Assembly (NCBI GenBank): GCA_022457155.1
Contig: JAJGOT010000021.1
Coordinates: 183,501-247,500 of the forward strand
Direction of reading: 5' to 3'
Source of the DNA: Cladopsammia gracilis
Lineage: Eukaryota; Cnidaria; Anthozoa; Scleractinia; Dendrophylliidae
Length of the DNA stretch: 64,000 bases
The number at the start of each line of letters is the position of its first letter. Within the stretch, counting starts at the first letter, position 1. The notes below the pieces were generated by a model that saw nothing but the letters and a program-made list of their open reading frames with translations, searched no databases and was not told the origin of the DNA. Below are positions 1 to 14,100 of the stretch, piece after piece. Position numbers and translations under genes: made by a program.

Positions 1-896
1 TATATATATATAAACATTTCGCTCGATTGCGCACGGCTCAGCTCCCGAGACCCGAGCACCCGAGCGGCCTTCGGCCGCCAAATTTATTAACCTCGCTACG
101 CTCGGGCCTTCGGCCCTCGCTTCGCGAGGAACAAAACATTTGAAGGTCGTTAGCGCGACGCGGATTCGTTTTTCAACAAGACCATCCTCGCCATTTTGAA
201 GACCGAAAAGTTTCTGCGGACGAAGTTAGCTTGTTTCTTAAAAATTTACGTCACATACACAAAAAATACATGAAGTTAACATGTCTACTCTATAAAAAAA
301 TACGAAAGTAGCACTAAGACTATAACTTAAATAGTCTTGCATATGCCTCCACTAATTGCCATATCCCATAATATTTTTTCTCGTGTGTATATATTTGGTG
401 ATCGAGTAATAAATAAAAAAAAACAGAATTTCCCCATAACAGGCATTTCTCTATAACAACCGGGTGATTGTGTCCGAAGGTCGCCGTATGTACTTTTGCT
501 GAGGGAAGCCGGGCAGCATTTTCCTTTGAGCGTACAGCTTTAAATGTCGGCCACTCTTGACACATATCTGTTCGTTTTGTTGTCAAATTCTGGCGAATTT
601 CATCAAATGTTTTGTTTGACCAAAAACGTTCATCATTGAAATTACTGTCAGCCACTACATTGCCTCTTAGCAACCATTTGAAAACTATACCGCGCACGCT
701 CCACATCCGTTCACTGCCATTTCACTCGGTCCAGTCCTTTATGAAATACTTAGTTCTTAACCTTGCTTTTTTATGTTATTATTTTTATGTTATGCTTTTT
801 TTATGTTTTGTTTTGCTTGTTTGTTTTAATATTATATCAACACTATATAAAAGTACAAAAACTGGTGAAAATAAAACTTGATGTCAAGTTTGCCAC

Positions 897-1467
897 CTTA
901 AGGTGATTCCCTCTTTTTATGGTATTTTTCTGATTTACTGGATTTGTAATAGTAATTGAACTGAGTGGAATGCAATTTGGTCTGAAATCATACGCGGATT
1001 TCAAAATCGAACGAGCGCGCAGCGCAAGTTTGATTTAAAATCACAAGTATGATTTAAGACCAAAATTGCACGACATGAAGTTCAATTACCACTTTATTAC
1101 ATCCATTTTGAAATCGCACAATTTAATTGACCAAATACAGGATTTTAGTCAGTACCAATATTGATGCGACTTATAGATGCGGTTTAGAGCAAAAAATAGT
1201 GCGATTCGTGAATAAATCGCACTGCTGAGAAAAAGATGCGATTTGGAGCAAAAAACAGTGCGATTCGGGAATAAATCACACTGCTGAGAAAAATATGTGA
1301 TTTGGAGCAAAAAATAGTGCGATTCGGGAATTAATCGCACTGCTGAGAGCCAGTCAGATTGCAAGGATCACCAGTGATTTCAAAATGGATGTAATAAAAT
1401 AAATAACTGTGCAAAGTGTTAGAAAATTTTCATTACAACTTCTTTTTCGATGGAATCACCTTAAGTT
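897..1467. mobile_element. MITE with CTTAAGGTGATTCC ends and internal tandem repeat
   Basis: Ends are inverted copies of CTTAAGGTGATTCC (897-910 and 1454-1467). The middle (about 1160-1350) holds three tandem units of about 63 bases built on TGCGATT and GAGCAAAAAA. No transposase frame; family unassigned. Confidence 0.6.
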
Positions 1468-1976
1468 AGTCCGGTGTGCGAAGGCGCTTTTATAGTAACC
1501 GCTCGTTTCCTGTTTCTGCTTAATACAGTGATGCTCCAATAGAATACATGTTTTATAATTTAATAATGATTTCTGACTAACTACAGCTAGTGAGATCATA
1601 AGGTTGTCTAAAGGATTGCTGTCTGTTGGAAACACTTATATTATGCAGATTTAGCAACGACGATGCTAAACGCAGCAGCTTTGTGAAAACGACGTAAAAA
1701 TCTTTAAAAATGCCGTCGCAACTTCCTTGCCAGAACTTCAGCGCGCGCACCGGACGTTTAACGTTTAACGCCGTGTTGCCTTTGCTAAGTCTGCCTTATA
1801 ACAATAACACTCCTTGCCAGTACCATCATTATTTTCTCATGACTGCATATATCGCGTAAGGTTTTATTTTAAAGCAAGGCGTTTGCTTTACTGACCTATT
1901 CTACTTTAATCGATAACGATCAGAATATAAATTGCCCTTACTCTTCGTCTGACTTCCAATCTACATCAACACACTA

Positions 1977-2947
1977 CAGTCAACTTTCTCTAAGACGGAC
2001 ACCGTCGGGACTGGCCCCCGAACTGAGAGAGAACGAGACAGTCGAGAGAGTCGAGGGAACGTGACACAAGTAATTGTGAGATAAGAAAGCTGAACCTATG
2101 CACAATGAATACACGTCTGTTTAAAGTCTGTTTAAAGTCGTTTACTTAAGCAAAACCTACAAACTGGAACAAAATATATTATTAGAAAAGTAGACTCGTT
2201 TGTTCATATTCAGCACATACAGCACCTGCATTTCCTACATTCGTTTTGAAGTATTTTTCACTATTTTTCACCGTTGACGGTTTCAAAGTGTCCCTTGTCC
2301 GTTGTAGATAGGTGTCTGTCTCAGAAGAGGGTTTAGTTACAATAAAATGACTGAAAAACGGTGGAGACCAACACCAGGCGTGTGTTTCTCAAAACTCCTG
2401 AATAACTTTTAGGCCCGAAAGCTATTTTTGAATTTCAATTTCTTTTAAGTGGCGGTGAAGTTTTTAGCCCGAAAACCACCCATCTATTACGAATATGTCC
2501 GAAGTTTTCCGACGGTGTTCCGAAGAATTCGGAAGTTTCCATGGACCTCAGACCTCTGCAATTGTAATGTTCAGAACGATAAAAACCTACAAGAAAAGTG
2601 CCATATTTTCATGAACGTAGCTATTTTTTTAATTGGATCATGCGATCAGTTCAGGCTGATAGCTCAAATCTGTAAGTCAGGCGTGAGAAATTGCTCCATA
2701 GGTGTGGCTAGGCGTGGGATCGGAGTTTTGGAATCGTAGGCGTGAGATTCCCCCCCTTTAGGTGTGAGACGTGGCAGATCTAGTGCAAAGTTCCTGGTCA
2801 ACGTAGGATTTTATTGCTTAGCTTTCAAAACGAACGAAAATTGAATCTCTGTTGGTAAACAACCTGCACAGAAAAGGGATTTTCTTTTAGAGAAACGCAC
2901 GCCAGGTGTTCGTCTTATAGAGGTGTCCGTTAAGAGAGAGTTGACTG
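1977..2947. mobile_element. Non-autonomous TA-target DNA transposon (Tc1/pogo-like ends)
   Basis: Begins CAGTCAAC and ends GTTGACTG, flanked by TA on both sides (1975-1976, 2948-2949). The near-terminal sequence CGGACACC is repeated inverted at the right end (GGTGTCCG). The same GTGTCCG motifs recur near 33640, 34680 and 35391-35640. No transposase frame in the 971 bases. Confidence 0.65.
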
Positions 2948-3587
2948 TATTACGCTTCTTTCTATTTCTGGGCCAGTTGATTCTTAATTATACTATTATC
3001 GATCGTTATCAACAACAAAAAACTTATGTACTGTTTTACTCAATTAGATTATCGGGTGCATAAAATTAACCGGCGCGAAAAATGAAAAAGTAACATTTTT
3101 CGTGTAGTAACTTCATTACAATTGTTTTGTTTAAGGAGGCTCGACTCAGTTTTTTGTTTTGCCGTGAGGTGTGTGTTTTGAGCCACCTTAATCACGTTTT
3201 CATTAATAGAAATGTTTTCTTTGGCACCTTTTATGTGTCTGTGTCCGCTTAATATAGTTTTCTGCTTATAATAAGTGTCTTTACAGCCATTATATATGAT
3301 TACAAGCATTTAAGACCAAGGAGGGGATACTGACAAGTATAATAATGACGAGGACTGAGGTGCGAAGACTTTTTTGGGGGTTTGAAATTTTTCGTCGATC
3401 CGAGAACGTTTTTGGATTAGAATTTTGATGACTTTTGGGGGGTAAAATATTTTGGTGAGGATGTTTTTGGGCTCGGCAAAAAGCGTATTACCCTTTTTAT
3501 GCGAGAGAAAAGGGACTTTCCGGGGGTTATGTACTGGCCAATTGGAATTTTTGGGTCTGAATTTAGCCAAATAGAACTTTTGTGGCT

Positions 3588-4055
3588 TTAAAGTGCACCT
3601 AATCATCATTTTTTGCTTTTAATCAACTCAATATACGTTGAAAAGTCGAAAAGCGAAACATTTCTTGTTTTTAACGTTACGTTAGTGAGTTATAGAGATT
3701 TGAATTTATAGAATGCTAATTAGATGGCGTCAAATCAAGACTTTACCATGATTTCTACTTCTACAATACGCAGTTCACAGCTTAAGGATAATCAATTGAA
3801 GAAATACTAAATATTTTAAAGATAAACTGTTAATAGTCAATTTATTTGTAAAAACATATTACTTGGAGGTGGAAACAAGTAGTTGTATAATAAACGAGTC
3901 TTGATTTGACGTCATCTTATTAACATTTTGTAAATTCAAACCTCTATAATTCACTAACGCAACGTTAAAAACAAGAAATATGTAACTATTCAACTTTTCA
4001 AAGTACATAGACTTGATTAAGCAAAAACACAAATTTTGGGGTTAGGTGCACTTTA
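3588..4055. mobile_element. Long-arm inverted-repeat MITE
   Basis: TTAAAGTGCACCTAA at the left and TTAGGTGCACTTTAA at the right, with arms of roughly 150 bases sharing GTCAAATCAAGAC and TAACGT segments. A third, partial copy of the right arm follows in tandem (about 4056-4225). Confidence 0.6.
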
Positions 4056-4815
4056 ATGAAAGATAGATACGTGTTGATTTGACGTCATCTTATTAACATT
4101 TTGTAAATTACACCTCTATAATTCACTAACGTAACTTTAAAAACAACAAATGTTTAACTATTCAACTTTACAGCGTACATAGAGTTGATTAAGCGAAAAA
4201 CAATTTGTGGTTTAGGTGCCTCATTCGCACCTCTCCGTCACTAATAGAGCTGAGTAGCTCATCGCATTTAAACTTAATTATTTTGGAGAAATATGCTTCA
4301 AACGATCCTCTAAAGAATGTAATAAATCAAAGATAGATCAGGAGTGCTTACCGTTAACAGGGAGAAAACCAGAAATTCCGGTTGGAAAATCAAGTGGTTC
4401 GCGTCATCTTGCTTGAAAAGCTTCAGGAATGTTGTAGTATCTTTTTAGATGATGCTTTTTTTTGTACTATTTTTTATCCTTTTCAGCTGATTTGTTTGAT
4501 TTCATTAAATTGGGAAACTTCTTATTTTTCCAAACAGTCTAATTAAATTATTTCATGTATAGGATTTCCAACCGGATAGTTTGTGTAAATGGTAAGCGCT
4601 CCAGCATTTGTCCAAATTGTGGCTTTTTATGAGCGTCTCAATGGCTGACTGCAAGGATTCATGTGACTCGCATCTTAACTGTGAAGCAAAGCTAAACGTT
4701 AAAGATACGACAGAACCTTAGATTCGACTTAGACCGTCACCTTCAAAATGCCACAGTTTGAGCCGTCAGCTGTCAATTCTAACCCCCATAAAGACCTTTT
4801 TTCATTAAAATTCGT

Positions 4816-5708
4816 TTAGCCAAACAATTGAATAATTTGCACAAGTCCTTGATCATTGGTATTGCCTCCAGTCACACCAGAGCAACTCAAGCCAGTACAA
4901 TAAGAACCTCCTCCCCCTCCGGCTTGTTGTTTGCGATGACCACTTCCTCCCCCAGAGTACCCTCCTCCTCCACCTGATGCTCCATTGTCCTCCGCTCCAC
5001 CTCCCCCACCGCCAAACCCTCCTACAGCACCAGGGGGTGGTCCTCCGTTATTACCGCTATTCATTTCTCCAGCTCGCCCTCCTACCCATTCCTGATCACG
5101 CGAGTCGCCTCTTTCTCCATGTCTTGAATCAACTCTATTACACCCCTCGCGTAGCCAACCCGCACCCACTCCTCCATGGAAGAGGCTATCTGCGGTGTTG
5201 CATTCACCTGGATACCCACCAGTCCCTCCTCCTCCGACTTGAGCGGCGTCAGATCCGACACTACTGGTGCCATTAGGTCCCTGCTGACCATCAACTCCAT
5301 CAAACCCTGCAGACGCACCCCCTCCCCCTCCAGCAACTAACAAAAGTAAATAATTTGTTGTATAAACAAAACTCCCTCCCCCTCCACCTGTTCCAGCATT
5401 GTCCTCTACAGACAGTCCCAGTTGAGCTGCCGTCTGAGTATTGGGATCTCCTCCTTTCACCTCCACTGAATCTCCTCCTCTCTGTCCCACCACAATATTC
5501 AGCACAGTTCCATTAGTTAGGTTAAACGTGCCCTCAATCAACGCACCCCTACCACCGTTCCATGTTCCTGGGAAATCTCCATAATTTGTCTCATGTGTTC
5601 CTCCTGCAGCGCCCCAGGCTTTGATGAGATAGCGAGTGGTGTTTGGAACTGTGAATGTCTGAATGCTGCCCAATCGTCCTGTGCTTACATTTGTAAATAT
5701 CCAACCGT
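4816..5708 (-). CDS. Gene 1 exon 23: ALK/LTK-type glycine-rich domain and stop
   Basis: Residues 926-1222. After acceptor TTGTTTCAG it reads DGWIFTN, a beta-rich segment with WGAAGG (957-962), then [19 protein letters not shown] (from 1046), long Gly runs near 1158-1163 and 1171-1182, and a C-terminal strand QIIQLFG before TAA. Four cysteines (about 1095, 1115, 1196, 1201) could form two disulfides. The mix of Gly runs with LLVAGGGG is typical of the ALK/LTK glycine-rich family (Pfam Gly_rich), not of silk or collagen. The large single exon contrasts with the one-module exons before it. No membrane helix follows, so the domain is the free C-terminus. An ATG at 5739 in the same frame lies in the intron and is not a likely start. 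Confidence 0.87.
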
Positions 5709-8700
5709 CTGAAACAAGAATAGACAAGATCTTCATCATAAAACATTAAAACGGTACAATTCAAAGCAACATTGCCTTCACGGAAAGCATGGCAAATCTT
5801 TGATGGAATTCGAATTTTCTTTTTGCTGCATTCAATTGATGGAAGTTTTCTTAGTATTATTTTCTTTTAACTGCATGCAATTGATGCAAGTTTTCTTAGT
5901 GTTACTTTTTTAGCTGCATGCAATTGATGCAAGTTTTCTTAGTGTTATATTTTGCTGCATGCAATTGATACAAGCTATCTTAGTGTTATTTTTTAGCTGC
6001 ATGTAATTGATGCAAATTTTCTTAGTGTTACATTTTTTAGCTGCATGCAAATGATGCAAGTTTTCTTATTGTTATTTTTTTTGCTGCATGCAAATGAAGC
6101 AAGTTTTCTTAGTGTTATTTTCTTTTAGCTGCATGCAATTGATGCAAGTTTTCTTAGTGTTAATTTTTTGTTAATGGTTGTTGGGCACATCCCGAAAGTA
6201 ACACTGCATTGCGTGTTAGTCCACAGCAGGGTCATCCGAGAATTATTTCTCAGGTTCCCAGTTACAACCTTCGTAGATAGCAATACAATGTGGAGCAAAG
6301 TTTCATGTCTATAGAAACAACACGACGTCACAAGCAATCCAGAAACCTGTCGCTTAAAACATGAATCTTTATTATAGGGTGTTTAGTGAAGTTTTAGTTG
6401 ATTTTTGTGTATTTTAGAGAGGAAATAGTTTTTCTCAAAGGATTTGTAAAATTTAGGGAAATAATAAATATTGAAGATTTAATAAAGTTTTAAAATAAGA
6501 ATTTGTAGTTAATAATCAATAGATGGACACCAAACCAGTCCACTAGCAACCTGGGGTGCTCTTGTGTGGGTATCAACTTTCTGTTGGTGTTCCCAAAATC
6601 ATTTTCTTTCTTCTGTCCCTTCTTTGAACCATTTTAAAATTTCATTGAAATTCAGGTTAAACCCCGCCTTACTGCTAACAGAACTATTTCCTTCCCTACT
6701 TTGAAGAAAATTATATAAAGTACGAGACGTCAGCACATTGGCTACAAAACATAGTAATCAAACCATTGCCCTTCAGATCTGTTTGTTCAATACACTAGCC
6801 AATCCCGCCTTGCATTGTAACTCCGTGGCAGAGTGTACGTTTGCACCGGAATTGCCAAGGGCACGGGTTCGAATCCCGTAGAGGCCTGAATCTTTTTTTC
6901 AAACAATGCAGCAGCAACAAAATTTATCTCCTTTTGCTTTCTTTTGACACCACGTGGTGTACGTATTACATGAAGTATAGTGTGATATATTGATAATATA
7001 TATAGATAGCCCAAGCCTAACAGCGTCGCACTTTGAACAAGCTTAACTAAGGTGAAACTTAACTAAGGTGAAAGGTTGGAAGCACAAGAATTAAGATTGA
7101 CGAACGGGCTATTTTCAATTTTAGCAATTCTCAAAAACAGTAAGCTTATTACGCGACCGTCTGCACAGTACATTTTTATAGACCGTACAAAAGTTCACAA
7201 AAACAACTTTTCTCTGTCTAGAATAACTAGTACCACTAGTTTCCGAATAAAATACAGTTTTTGTTTGTCAAAAATTGCTCGAGAAACTGATTTGAAAATC
7301 AAAAATTGCAAAAATACACAAACATATTTGCATATGGCGATGCGAGTGAAGATAGAACTGTACTATAAAATCAGTCTTGTTTTGTTTACATAAAATCGCT
7401 TTTCAAACTATCTAATGAATGAACAAACACATAAAAATGGACAACACAATCTTCTTTCGAAAAAATTTATTCAAATCTCCATTAGTTTACGTTTAAAAGC
7501 AAAACGCGTACCATTTAATTATAGCTCATAGAGTTCAAGCTTTCTTCGATGAAATTCAAGAGATCGATACAACTGAATTTAAGCACGTTTTAAAATCAAT
7601 TCTCCAAAACTAACAATAACACCAATAAAAAGACACTCACAGATTGATATCAATATAAATTCTCATCGAAAACTGTAATCTGTTTTACCTTTATGTCCCT
7701 CGCTTGCTTGGAAATTCAAATCTCCGCTTCTGGTTCTGAAATCCGTAGAAAACAAACCAGTCTCCCGCATTTGATAAAAACGTAATACACGAAGTTCCTC
7801 GAAGCAAGATTTTATCCATGAAAGCTCGTCTTTTTCCACTAAAGCGGCTTCTAAGTATCCCTTAATTAGCTTCCTTGTCTTGAGTAGCAAACCGCGAAAT
7901 ATTCAGGGAAATAACGCCTTTAATTTAAACGGTTTTCTCCGCTTAGTAAATTCACAGCAAAACATCAAAGTGTTTTTCTAGCTGACGTGACATTCGGCCG
8001 TGTAACCGCGCGAAAAACAAAGCCTCGCTTTGGTTTCAACATGACGTCGTATGCGCATGTTTTGCGACGTCATACGCGCCCGCGAGCTAGTCCTGCGCAG
8101 TCCGGTCCTGTGCGACAGCGGACGGAGGGCACACACACGCCCGCGAAACATTCCGCTAGCCATGACCATGAAAAATGAAGGGCATAGGTTCTGGTTCTAT
8201 GAGTATGGGGCTGCGCAGCCAGGCCTTCGGCCTGGCAAGTGCTCCGCTATGACGCTGACTGGCGATTTTTTTTCGTTCCCAGGTTCTTCTCTGCAACTCC
8301 TACAGTTGCTGCATAACTTATCTATTGTTATCAGTCATTTATTTTATAGTGAGCTTCTGTAACTGTTTAGTGCGCAGAAACCCGCCACGATTAACTCTAG
8401 TTATTTGCGGGTTGCTACTATATTTTGTTTTATTATTTGAAAAATAATTCGTTGTTGTTGTATAACTGTGATGATCACCTTCTCTTTAATCGTCTTTCTC
8501 CACAGTTCATATGTGTTTATTTTCATATACACATTAACACTAACCGCTATTCCACACCGTTTTTAAATTACACTAGGCAATATTTCGTGCAACTTGTCTC
8601 GCAATAACTAAAAACCTGCGTTGCGATGCTGTGAGACAAGTTGCCTGGAGGGTGTTACACTGGGCAATGTTTCTTGCAATTTGTCTCGCTCGACGGTGAA

Positions 8701-11113
8701 ATGAGAAATTTCATTGGCTAGTCACAAAACGTTGCGACACAAGTTGCAGGAAACATGTTACACTACCCAACGCGTGAAAAATTCGTTGCGGTGTGGCGAG
8801 AATCGTTGCGAAAAGTAGAACCGACTTCTACTTCTCACAACGATTGCGGCAACAAAAAAATCGCGAGAAATGTTTGTTGCGGGGTATGTTACACTGGGAA
8901 GTTTTTCATGCAACTTGCGTCGCAACAAAATTGCGAGACAAGTTGCACGAAACATTGCCTAGTGTAACAGCGCCTTAAGAAGGATAGTGCTCAACGGCAA
9001 TGCACGAAGGAATGTCAAGTTTTTTCATTGTTTCAACTAGTGATCTCATTGGCCTAGACTCAAAAACCGCTAAAAAATTAAGGTTCAAGGTGTATTAAGT
9101 CTAGCTTTTTTAAGGTTTCAAGTAATTTGAGACCCAATCGCACAACATGAAAGTTTTAAAAGATATTGTATTGGGGAACTTCATCAAAGAAGCAAAATTA
9201 TTAGCTATTGTCATCTGCTATTCTGATTGGTTAAGTACGAACATTCCTAAAATTTATTTGACGCAAATGGATTTTTTTTATTTTTATAATGAAATATAAT
9301 TATGAACCGTCAGCCCCTCCTCTATTCTTTAAATCAAAGGTATTCTATGTGGGAAAGAGCCAATGCTGCAGAACAATGAAGTTTACACTAGTTCTTTTGT
9401 GGAGCATTACTTAAATGAATAACATAATTGATAGTTACCAGAGCAGTTGGTTCCATCCCATTCAAACAGAGTCGTCGGACAAGTACAGAAGTAAGACCCC
9501 ACAGTATTGTTACACATTGAAGTCTCAGGGCAGTCGTGGGTGTTGTTTGCACACTCGTCGAAATCTAAAAGAAGGAATGTAATGACTCTGGATTAAATAA
9601 AAGCATATACCTTGAGGGCCTAACATAGGGTTGGCGGGATGCGGGATAAGCCTTTTTTCGCTGCCGGGATGCGGGATGAAAGAAAATTTGAAGGCGGGAT
9701 GCGGGATGGTTAGAGGTGGGCGGGAAGCGGGAAGTTCGTCATTTTCATGGCGGGACGCGGGAATTCTTGATTTTTCCGGGTGGGAAACGGGATGTATGAC
9801 GACAATGCACTCGCCGGATATTTCACGATTCTGTGAAGGAAGACAAGTCTGGATGTTTACATAGGTGATTTTTTTAACCGTTTTTTCTATCCTGTCTTGT
9901 CTCAAGGAACTCATTAAAATGCTAAACCAGGAAGTAGCAAGGGGTGACAGGCCGCACAAACAATATTTGACACCTTTTATATTTTTCCTCTAAGGGGTGT
10001 ATCTTTAAAGGATTTGCCTTTTTTTAAAAGATATCATGGGTGGTTCTTTGTAGATTTGTCGTAGCAGTGGTTGGTTCTGTATTATGTGCCATTTTGACAT
10101 TAAAATTTGTTTGAGATTTGCTACTGATGGCTGGTATTGTGTCACAAAGGGCAGAATTTCTTTTTGTGTTTTCTCCTCCTGTTTAAGCGCATTTTTCCTT
10201 TCTTCGAATTTTTTTTTGATAGAGTTTTCTCTATCGGTTGTATGGAATATGCGTTGTGTGGAGTGCGGAATTCGGAGTGTGAAAAACGCTGCAGGGTGTG
10301 GAAAACGAGGAGTATGAAAAATGCGGAGTGTGGGAAATGAGGATTACGTATTTCTGTGGAAAAACATAAAATATAAGGTGAAACTGAACTAAAGAATTTT
10401 TTTTCTACATAGCAACTTTTGCAAGTTTTTAGTGAAATTCACAATCTCTATATAAATGTCGGAATCAGTGTTGTTATCTCAAAAGAGTTGGTATTTTCAT
10501 ACATGCATACAGAGAACAGCTTGATCCTCTTAACTGCAGATATTTATATTTAAATCATATTGTTATAACATTTCAGATTGGTGAAAATCCAGCACTCTGT
10601 AAATGGACTGCTCAATAAAAAGAAGTCTGTTTAACATTTGTTTTTTGCGCTGAATTTGCAAGAATCTAATTAGGATGATAATAGGTTTTCGTACTTTGAT
10701 CTCCCGTTATAACAGTCACCTTGGAGATCACTCAATTTGAGTGATCTCCAAGCGAGTCACCTTCAGTAATTCTTCCAAACACACACATTTTCCATATTCC
10801 ACTTTCAAGTATTATATAAAATTGCCCCTGAAATTGCAAATTCTCCCTAGTAACATTTTCCAAACAGCCCTAATTGAAGCAGTGGTAATTGAGCAATGCA
10901 CATTGCCCAGACGCTATGCAAACAATGTCGAAGATTTCGTAACGAAAGACGGGATGCCGGCGCGGCTTCAAAACGTGCTGTCTACTCAAAATGCTATAGA
11001 GTTAAGTTCAAAAGGTGGAATGGTATGAAATGTATGCATATATGAAAATACCAACTCTTTTGAGATAACAACTCTGAAATTCCACCTCGTGAATTCAACT
11101 GAAATTCCTATTT

Positions 11114-11146
<33 letters not shown>

Positions 11147-14100
11147 ATTCCGGTATTTATATAGAGATTGTGAATTGCAAAAGTTGCCTTGCACAAAAAA
11201 GTTTAGTTCTACCTTATATTTTATGTTTTTCCACAAAAATACGTATTCCACATTTTCCCCACACCCATTTTTCACACTCCGCATTTTTCACACTCCGCAC
11301 TCCTATGTAGTAGGCGTGTTTTTAAATTCGCTTTTTAAATTTGAAATTTTGAAGTTTGGTGTGATGGAGGGCCTTCGTCACGGTCCACGCGCTGTTCTCC
11401 GACAAAGAAAACTTTAATTTGGCTCCCGCTTCAACACTTAGTCAAAAGCGGATAAATTTACCAAACTAAACTGACTGCTGCTGTTTACCGTAAACAAACA
11501 CCGAGGTCGTAATGCATTAGCCCGCGGAAATCGCGTCTCGTCCGGAAAAAACTACAACTTGTCTTGAAAAAAAGTATTTTGGAAGCGGGATCGGGATGAC
11601 ATGTTCGAAGCAAGCGGGATGGCGGGATGAAAGAAAAAACAGTGGCGGGAAGCGGGATTGGGAAACCCTATTTTAGACCCTCTACCTTGTAACACTAAGA
11701 GCCTGTTCACATGGAGGTTGTGGACACCGGAAAGGTAAGGTACCCCGCCTCGGTGGGGTAACCAATCTCTCCATACAATCTCTCTTTTTTTCTTGATCGT
11801 GTTCACATGAGAGGTGGGGTACCTCACCGAGGCGGGTTGCCCGGTCAGCTGGGCCCGGTAACCCGCTTACCTGGGGTGAGTTTTCTCCATGTGAACGCTG
11901 AAGGTGGGTAACCCACCTAGCTAGGGTCATGTTCATCCGGGCATTTATCTTTAGTTTGAATATTCCGCCAAAACCCGCCACAACAACATGGCTATCAGCC
12001 GCTACAGGCCTGGCTAGCTTTTCCGCCGATTTTATCATCCGAACGTCAGGGAAAACAGTTTCTTTGAAGAAAATACTGAAGAAATTGGCAGTGCCAGCGA
12101 TAATCAAGCTAATATGCTGAATCAAACTGAAGCATTTCCCTCGCTAGCATTTAGAAACCTCACCCCAGCGCCCCGGGGCTCAATATTGCATTTGAAGGCT
12201 AGCTTTTTTGACTACGGGTAGGTCCCCACACTTCCGTGTGAATAGGCCCTAAATTTTTGCGGGTTCTAATTTTTGCGATTTTGTTGGTTTTTTTTTTCAC
12301 GATCCCGCAAAAATTTTCTCTGTAAAAATGCACCCCATTGTCTAATTTTTTTTTTACAAACTGATCACCATTAACACTTTATGTAAAATCGTGTTGGTGC
12401 CACTGGCAATTTACTAAAATCGTCTGTTTCATTAAGAAAGGTGCAGTGATAACTCGGGTGATTATGAATCAAGTGGTACCGTAGTTACTGATTGCTGATC
12501 CATTGCCATAGCAATCAGCCAAACATTTTCAAGATATAATAGTAATAAATCGACACTGATTAAAAGTGTTTTGCATCCAATTAATCGCGAACGACTGAAG
12601 CTGAAAATCACAAAAATTATTTTCCAGCAAGAAAAAGCAGTCTTTCCACATCTCAAAAATTAGTTCCCTCAAAATACAAGAAATCGCCAATTCGCACCAC
12701 ACGGTAAAGCAATTCTAATAGAGCGGATTTCAATTGAGTATCGAAAGTAATTTCGCAATAACTTTGGTTTGGCATTGCTGCGGTTTGTGATTGGCTAAAA
12801 AGTCTCGCGCCACTTTCTCGACCAATCAGACTGTAAAACCAAAACCACAATCGTGGCTTGTCTGTACGCGTTTTCCGGCGCTTGGCACCGGCTACATGTA
12901 TTTGTTTTGAGTTCTGATTGGATCATTGGATTGTTGACGACTGTTGTGATTGGTCAGAGTCATTACCTTGGTTTTGATTTCAAGACACTCAAATGTAAGC
13001 CGCTGTATATACAACTTATTTGATGGTTTGACAGGTGATACTTGCGGATATTGTACGAGTTGGGTAGTATGAAACGATATGAAACAATGTTATGGCCTTC
13101 AGTCATAATAAATCACCAGTTACTCTCTTACTGGCTAACTTCTCTTTCCCTTTAGATTTAAAACTTAATGAGATGCTTGCTTTATTATCTTGAATGAACA
13201 AAAAATGCCCAAAAGAAATATTAAAGGCCCATGTTCACCCAATCTGCTTTGCGCGCTTGTGTTTCGTTTTGAAACGGTTCAATTGTTCAATGTAGGGTTA
13301 TGATTGGCTGGCACGTCGATTTTTCGATTTTCCGTCTGTGGGAAAATCAGCCCGGGCAGCATTGCGTGAACATGGGCCTTTAACCCTCGGACGGACAAGG
13401 GGGGAGGGGGTGGTTGCCACCCCCTTAATGTTTTTTCACCGATGTTTTCAAGACCATTTACGATTAGCACATGCCGTTTACAGTAGCTGTTCATTTATCG
13501 TTAAGACACATTTTTGTAAAGTTTGGCGACACCCGACTGCTATGGCAACGAGATATGACGCCATAAGTAACATGTGGTCAAGCCAGTTTTGAAAAAAAAA
13601 ATGCGTGTTTTTCACCTTTTTTCAGTGTAAAAACATATCAAATGCTACCAAAAGCATCAAAATGTTTAATCGCATGTTATTTTGGAACTCTAGCAAACAA
13701 TATTTGCAATTTCCACATTTTCCCGATAAATTTGATTATTAGTAAAACCCAAGATGGCGGCCGTCTTGGCGGCCTTTTTGGATGACGTTACGGACCCCAG
13801 CAGCGTCACAACCAATAATATTTACCTTATCTTGTAGAGCACATCGCGGACTATCTATTAGATGTAAAATATTTCCGAAATATTGCAACATTGCAAAAAC
13901 CCAAGGGGGGGTTGCAACAACTCTTCCCCTCCCCTTGTACCACGGTGGAGACAAAACAATGGCTAAAAACGTCCACATTCCACAATAATTTGATGAACTG
14001 TAATCCACTTCCATCCTTGCCATCCCTTTAAGATGAACAAAGTTGGTTGGTCACAGTAGAATTTCACAGGTCTATCTATAAATAAACCCTCCTTTAGGTT

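Larger units (their letters stand above)
1..4815. other. Noncoding region downstream of gene 1
   Basis: No credible coding exon on either strand. It starts with a TA run and a GC-rich hairpin segment (about 20-135, repeats of GGCCTTCGGCC), and contains the three inverted-repeat elements listed below. The 3' UTR of gene 1 must lie in 4300-4815, but no clear polyadenylation signal was seen. Confidence 0.6.
5709..9438. other. Intron 22 of gene 1
   Basis: Holds the 44-base tandem repeat (5818-6168), a SINE fragment (6806-6905), a GC-rich hairpin segment (about 8190-8260), a MITE (8569-8967) and the intron block shared with exon 4 (8980-9438). 7020-7980 shows nothing recognisable. Confidence 0.7.

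Noticed and set aside
2449..2739. 96-codon plus-strand frame
   Set aside because: Lies inside the TA-flanked transposon, has no recognisable motif and no start context.
5082..5336. Alternative-frame ORFs over the glycine-rich exon, both strands
   Set aside because: Shadow frames kept open by GGN codons; only the frame joined to exon 22 has splice support and domain similarity.
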